From an uncultured Desulfovibrio sp. (GTDB lineage Bacteria; Desulfobacterota; Desulfovibrionia; Desulfovibrionales; Desulfovibrionaceae): a stretch of DNA of 40,304 bases. Shown one piece after another: positions 38,647 through 40,304 of the stretch. The stretch is from NCBI GenBank assembly GCA_944324555.1, contig CALUWU010000067.1:1-40304 (forward strand). The letters run 5' to 3'. The notes beneath the pieces are model-generated. The model did no database searches and was not told the origin of the DNA. It worked only from the letters and a program-made list of their open reading frames with translations. The stretch's first letter is position 1. The number at the start of each line of letters is the position of its first letter. The translations under genes were made by a program, and so were the position numbers.

Positions 38647-39516
38647 ATGACCCAACAAGAACTCCGTTCCTTTTTTGCGCCGTATGTCCGGACCGCGTAT
38701 CCCTCGCGCGAGAGGGGCGGCCCGGATACGCTCTTTGTGGAAGAGCGGGGGCTGGAGGCCTGGGCGGGGCGTCAGGGGACGACCCTGCGCGACGCCATGA
38801 TCGCCCTGCTGCCCTTGCATGTCTGGCCGGAGCGCTTCCGTCGAAATTACGGCCTTTTTTCCATTAAGGCAATGCGGCGCATGCTGAAAAGCCGCATTTT
38901 GCTGGTCGGCTGCGGCGGCCTCGGCGGGCATACGGCCGCGCTGCTCGCCCGTATGGGCGTGGGAACGCTGCGTTTATGCGATTACGACGTCTTTGATGAA
39001 AGTAATCTGAACCGCCAGTATTTTGCCCTGCACTCCACCCTCGGGCGCGGCAAGGCCCGGGTCGCGGCCGACGGTCTGCGCGACATGGCCTCTCATATCA
39101 GTTGCGAAGTCGTGGAGACGCCCGTCGACGCCGCGAGCCTGCCCTCCCTGCTGCGCGACGTGGATATGGCCGTGGACTGCCTTGATTCCATTCCGCTGAA
39201 AATGGCGCTGGAGGCCGAAGCCCTGAAAGCGGGCGCGCCCTTTGTGCACGGCTCCGTTCTGCGGGAAGAAGGTTTCGCCTTTCTGGCGGTGCGGCGGGCG
39301 CGGCTTCCTCTTCTCTACGCGGGCGGCAGGCGGGACGAGGATGAAAGGACGCGCCGTCAGCCCATGAGCGGCGCGGCCGCCGCGGGCGTGGCCTGCCTCA
39401 TGGCGCAGCTGTGCGCGCGTCATCTGGCCGCGCTGGCCGACGGGCGCGCGTCTGAAGATTCCCCGCTCTACCATATTGATTACAGCGTGCCGGAGCTGGA
39501 AAGCTTTCTGGATTGA
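38647..39516 (+). CDS. HesA/MoeB/ThiF-family E1-like adenylyltransferase
   Basis: The 289-residue protein has an N-terminal segment of about 80 residues, then the nucleotide-binding fold VGCGGLGGHTAALL (from residue 87) and the family block LCDYDVFDESNLNRQ. It would activate the C-terminal glycine of the adjacent carrier with ATP. The two CxxC pairs that bind zinc in MoeB/ThiF are not seen: where CYRC is expected, near residue 230, the sequence reads LPLLYAGG, and AGVACLMAQLCA follows later. The start at 38647 has only a weak ribosome-binding site; the open frame to 38599 overlaps the MoaD-like gene and is rejected. Confidence 0.85.
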   Translation: MTQQELRSFFAPYVRTAYPSRERGGPDTLFVEERGLEAWAGRQGTTLRDAMIALLPLHVWPERFRRNYGLFSIKAMRRMLKSRILLVGCGGLGGHTAALLARMGVGTLRLCDYDVFDESNLNRQYFALHSTLGRGKARVAADGLRDMASHISCEVVETPVDAASLPSLLRDVDMAVDCLDSIPLKMALEAEALKAGAPFVHGSVLREEGFAFLAVRRARLPLLYAGGRRDEDERTRRQPMSGAAAAGVACLMAQLCARHLAALADGRASEDSPLYHIDYSVPELESFLD

Positions 39517-39581
39517 CGCGCCTCCACCCCTCTCCCCTTTCTCTTTCCCCATCGCCAGGCTCAGGACTCATTACGGTTTTC

Positions 39582-39990
39582 TTGAGGGGGAAGAAACCCC
39601 TTTGCTCTGCTGTCGATGCCCGTAAGGCGCCAGGGCGCCTGACGGGCACGGCCTGCGGCCGCCCGTCGGGTCGCTGCTTGCGGCAAAAAGGGCCCAGCCT
39701 TTCCGCAGCGAAGCGAGGAAAGGCGTTCCCGTAATTCCCCCTCAAACTCCCCCATCTTCCCCAAAACTCGCGCATACTATACAGGCAGGTAAAGATAGGT
39801 TTTTTGTATTATCCCGCAGGGAGACAGAACTTGATAATGAGTCCTGACCCTGGACGGTATTGCAGTTTGAAGCACAAATGCGTTTCAAACCATACGACCT
39901 GTCTGTCGTTTCGCGGAAAAAAGCGGTTTTTCCCTCGCCTTGGGCTGCCGCCTCGCGTTTCGCCTGTTGCAAAGGCAAAACGCTCTGTCT
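39582..39990 (+). repeat. Composite structured intergenic repeat, third main copy
   Basis: The long G-rich form with 11-bp inverted ends (39582-39592 and 39735-39745) is followed by the tail actcccccatcttcccc, gcaggtaaagat, CCCGCAGGGA (39813-39822), CTGACCCTGGA (39844-39854) and the stem-rich core ending in aaaggcaaaacgctctg. The order is that of the minus-strand copy at 2294-2760, without the final hairpin. The stretch 39517-40142 contains nothing else that I can identify; the frames open in it look non-coding. Confidence 0.75.
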
Positions 39991-40142
39991 TCTCCCAATA
40001 CTCTTCTTGTCCGGCTGGCAGACGGACAAGGCGTCTTTTGTCGCGGGCGGATGGCGTTATTTTTCGCTCTCGCCTCCTCCGGGCGCGACGGCGTTTTCCC
40101 GGCGGGGCGTTTTTGCTGAAGAAGCGGGCTGACGGGAAAAAC

Positions 40143-40171
40143 AAAAAAAGCGCAGTCTTTCGACTGCGCTT
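40143..40171 (-). terminator. Terminator of the tRNA-Val/tRNA-Asp transcript
   Basis: On the minus strand aagcgcagtc-gaaa-gactgcgctt (40171-40148) is a perfect 10-bp stem followed by a run of seven T's. It lies 7 bp past the tRNA-Asp 3' end. Confidence 0.92.
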
Positions 40172-40178
40172 GATTTGC

Positions 40179-40255
<77 letters not shown>

Positions 40256-40260
40256 GGGTG

Positions 40261-40304
40261 TGGTGGGCAGTACAGGACTTGAACCTGTGGCCCCCGCCGT
40301 GTGA
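40261..40304 (-). tRNA. tRNA-Val (anticodon CAC), 5' part outside the window
   Basis: The visible 3' portion runs from the anticodon loop (T-CAC-AC) through stem GGCGG, a 5-nt variable loop, the T arm ACAGG-TTCAAGT-CCTGT, acceptor strand ACTGCCC, discriminator A and CCA. The anticodon CAC (for GTG) is read from the position of the loop; the 5' half lies beyond the window. Confidence 0.85.

Overview
The window is about 40 kb of a high-GC chromosome from a sulfite/sulfate-reducing bacterium of the Desulfovibrionaceae type (Desulfobacterota). The main evidence is the end of dsrB followed by dsrD, backed by a tungsten aldehyde:ferredoxin oxidoreductase, a PreT/PreA pair, AmmeMemoRadiSam protein A and DUF4405/DUF1097/DUF116 proteins. 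The genus cannot be fixed from the sequence; a gut-type relative such as Bilophila or Mailhella is only a guess. The core replication cluster (dnaA-dnaN-gyrB-gyrA) and parABS lie here, so the region is probably near the chromosome origin, although no clear DnaA-box cluster was seen.

Layout. 1-2.3 kb (+): dsrB (two codons short at the window edge), dsrD, a double terminator and amrA. 2.3-5.2 kb (-): an intergenic repeat block, a frameshifted ribB behind an intact FMN riboswitch, a DsbA-like periplasmic oxidoreductase and an orphan CheY-like receiver. 5.2-7.8 kb: parA (+) with a parS-like site in its leader, a zinc-ribbon gene on the opposite strand, then parB (+). 7.9-25.5 kb: one long minus-strand array, read from 25.5 kb down as dnaA, dnaN, gyrB, gyrA, a TPR lipoprotein, purF, hisS, aspS, def, fmt, DUF116 and rsmB, mostly tightly packed. 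25.9-27.3 kb (+): an M23-family envelope protein. 27.5-31.8 kb (-): preT, preA, a DUF1097 membrane protein and an MFS transporter. 32.2-34.0 kb (+): ArsR repressor, ArsP-type permease and small thioredoxin. 34.1-35.1 kb (+): an AT-rich segment with a strong promoter and long leader ahead of a DUF4405 membrane protein. 35.3-36.3 kb: tRNA-Arg(CCG) (-) and a UPF0173 hydrolase (+). 36.5-39.5 kb (+): AOR, MoaD/ThiS-like and HesA/ThiF-like genes. 39.6-40.3 kb: a repeat block, then tRNA-Asp(GTC) and the 3' part of tRNA-Val(CAC) (-).

How the genes fit together. dsrB/dsrD serve sulfite respiration. The minus-strand array couples replication (clamp, initiator, gyrase) with translation start (fmt, def), tRNA charging (aspS, hisS), rRNA methylation (rsmB) and purine synthesis (purF); parABS segregates the chromosome. 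The accessory parts are operons for pyrimidine reduction, metalloid efflux and tungsten-dependent aldehyde oxidation with its own sulfur-carrier/E1-like pair.

The most unusual signal is non-coding. A composite, highly structured intergenic repeat recurs at five places (2294-2760, 5203-5336, 9304-9639, 27421-27509, 39582-39990). It is built from a G-rich/C-rich long-stem hairpin module and a second module of conserved small stems. Stem sequences differ between copies while pairing is kept, which suggests a structured RNA or a non-autonomous mobile element. I did not identify it with any known family.
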